6,855 nt of DNA from an uncultured Cellvibrio sp. (GTDB taxonomy: Bacteria > Pseudomonadota > Gammaproteobacteria > Pseudomonadales > Cellvibrionaceae), in NCBI GenBank assembly GCA_946482385.1, contig CAMLRI010000115.1, positions 1 to 6,855 on the forward strand, in the 5' to 3' direction. Made by a program: the position numbers and the translations under genes. The notes under the pieces are model-generated. The model worked only from the letters and a program-made list of their open reading frames with translations. It was not told the DNA's origin and did not search any database. The stretch's first letter is position 1. Each line of letters starts with the position of its first letter. Positions 6,043-6,855 of the stretch are shown here, one piece after another.

Positions 6043-6106
6043 ACAGTGCACCACAAAAGCAGTGCACCACAAAAACAGCGCCTTACAAAAACAGCGCCTT
6101 ACAAAA
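6043..6106 (+). repeat. Perfectly phased tandem repeat, four 16-base units, before the permease gene
   Basis: The units are ACAGTGCACCACAAAA (6043-6058), GCAGTGCACCACAAAA (6059-6074), ACAGCGCCTTACAAAA (6075-6090) and the same again (6091-6106). The first two differ only in their first base, and the last two are identical. The two types differ from each other at four internal positions (T/C, A/C, C/T, A/T), with one further first-base difference in the second unit. The array ends 11 bases before the permease ATG. The order (two of one type, two of another) points to stepwise duplication. Confidence 0.9.
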
Positions 6107-6117
6107 AAAGAGTGCCC

Positions 6118-6855
6118 ATGAAACGACTGATAAACCTAACCCCCAGCAAGCCCATCAAATTGTTTCTGGGCATTCTGCCCTTCGCACTGCTACTGGTAAT
6201 TTACCTGGTGGCATCAGACGCGCGCCTGGCAGAAAACCCCAACGACAAGCTGCTACCCAGCTTTGCGCAAATGGGCGATGCCATTAAAAGCCTCGCCTTT
6301 GAACCCAGCAAACGCAGCGGCGAGTATTTATTTTGGCAAGACACTTTCAGCAGCCTGCAGCGCTTGGCACTAGGCATTTTAATTGCCGCCGCCCTCGGTT
6401 TTAGTATCGGCCTGCTCACCGGCGCCATACCCACGCTCTACTACCCTTTTGCGCCATTGCTCACGGTCATCTCCCTGGTGCCACCTATGGCGCTGCTGCC
6501 GATTTTATTTATCGTGTTTGGTTTGGGGGAATTATCCAAGGTCGCATTAATTGTGATTGGCGTTGCGCCCTTTATCGCCCGCGACATCCAACGCTGCACC
6601 CAGGAAGTCCCCCTGGAGCAACTGGTGAAAGCGCAAACCCTGGGCGCTTCCAGCTGGCAAATTCTGGTGCGTGTATTAATTCCGCAACTGCTGCCGCGCT
6701 TGATTAATGCGGTGCGTTTATCACTTGGTGCCGGCTGGTTATTTTTAATTGCGGCTGAAGCAATCGCCTCAACCGACGGACTTGACTACCGGATATTTTT
6801 AGTGCGTCGCTACATGTCCATGGATGTCATTTTGCCTTACGTAGCCTGGATAACC
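6118..6855 (+). CDS. ABC transporter inner-membrane permease (nitrate/taurine-type), 3' end beyond the window
   Basis: This is the channel-forming subunit that takes substrate from the binding protein encoded upstream and couples to a cytoplasmic ATPase. Seen: 246 codons are open to the window edge. A first membrane segment lies at about residues 15-33, then a periplasmic stretch (34-75), segments at about 81-103 and 110-134, another at about 140-154, and one at about 203-218. The ATPase-coupling EAA loop reads VKAQTLGASSWQILVRVLIP (170-189), matching EAAxxxGAxxxxxFxxIxLP with Gly176 conserved. This is the BPD_transp_1 fold as in TauC, SsuC and NrtB. Only about 10-40 residues should be missing. 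Start: ATG 6118 opens a typical Met-Lys-Arg N-terminus, but the upstream AAGAG is a weak ribosome site lying right after the 16-base repeats, so translation may be modest. It is in the same operon as the binding protein, 135 bases apart. An ATPase gene is expected downstream. Confidence 0.93.
   Translation, partial: MKRLINLTPSKPIKLFLGILPFALLLVIYLVASDARLAENPNDKLLPSFAQMGDAIKSLAFEPSKRSGEYLFWQDTFSSLQRLALGILIAAALGFSIGLLTGAIPTLYYPFAPLLTVISLVPPMALLPILFIVFGLGELSKVALIVIGVAPFIARDIQRCTQEVPLEQLVKAQTLGASSWQILVRVLIPQLLPRLINAVRLSLGAGWLFLIAAEAIASTDGLDYRIFLVRRYMSMDVILPYVAWIT

Noticed and set aside
4954..6072. Long leftward open frame of 372 codons opposite the substrate-binding protein gene
   Set aside because: It mirrors the codon structure of the real gene, is rich in Gly and His with low-complexity runs, has no recognisable domain, and the sense frame has a signal peptide, family motifs and a good ribosome site.
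1..6855. Searched by eye for CRISPR arrays, tRNA or rRNA genes, insertion-sequence ends and phage genes
   Set aside because: No regularly spaced repeats with unique spacers, no cloverleaf with a T-loop motif, and no transposase or integrase reading frame was seen. The only tandem array is the 16-base one before the permease, which has no spacers.

Overview
The window is a bacterial chromosomal segment with four dense, moderately GC-rich genes, two partial genes at its edges, clear Shine-Dalgarno sites and a sigma-54 type promoter. The gene families (a PrnA-like flavin halogenase, a DUF1631 protein paired with a PilZ protein, a NIT-like sensor) fit a gammaproteobacterium. A Cellvibrio-like cellulolytic genus is my best guess, from recall rather than from any search.

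Left edge (1-486): the first 70 codons of a flavin-dependent tryptophan-halogenase-family protein read leftward off the window. Its leader carries a 15-bp direct repeat and a 13-bp palindrome. After that leader a NIT-like (nitrate/nitrite-sensing type), apparently cytoplasmic all-helical protein reads rightward (487-1458).

Centre (1476-4243): a two-gene leftward operon encodes a large DUF1631 protein followed, with a one-base stop/start overlap, by a small PilZ-like protein. It converges on the NIT-like gene with only 17 bases between the stop codons, so signal sensing and possible cyclic-di-GMP response genes lie end to end.

Right part (4244-6855): a regulatory region of almost 700 bases precedes an ABC importer operon. 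In order it shows a candidate NtrC-like element, a candidate IHF site, a near-consensus sigma-54 promoter (4651-4665), a well-conserved guanidine-I (ykkC class I) riboswitch (about 4741-4852), and a terminator-like hairpin that reuses the aptamer's 3' end (4846-4884). Next come the periplasmic substrate-binding protein of the urea-carboxylase-region type (4924-5982), a 9-bp stem-loop, a perfect four-copy 16-base tandem repeat, and the start of the inner-membrane permease (6118 to the window end). The permease reads off the right edge.

The most interesting unit is this last one. The sequence supports a guanidine uptake operon, of a family usually labelled urea transport, with two stacked controls. 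One is nitrogen limitation through sigma-54 at initiation; the other is guanidine through the riboswitch at elongation. The ATPase and guanidine carboxylase/allophanate hydrolase genes are expected just beyond the window.
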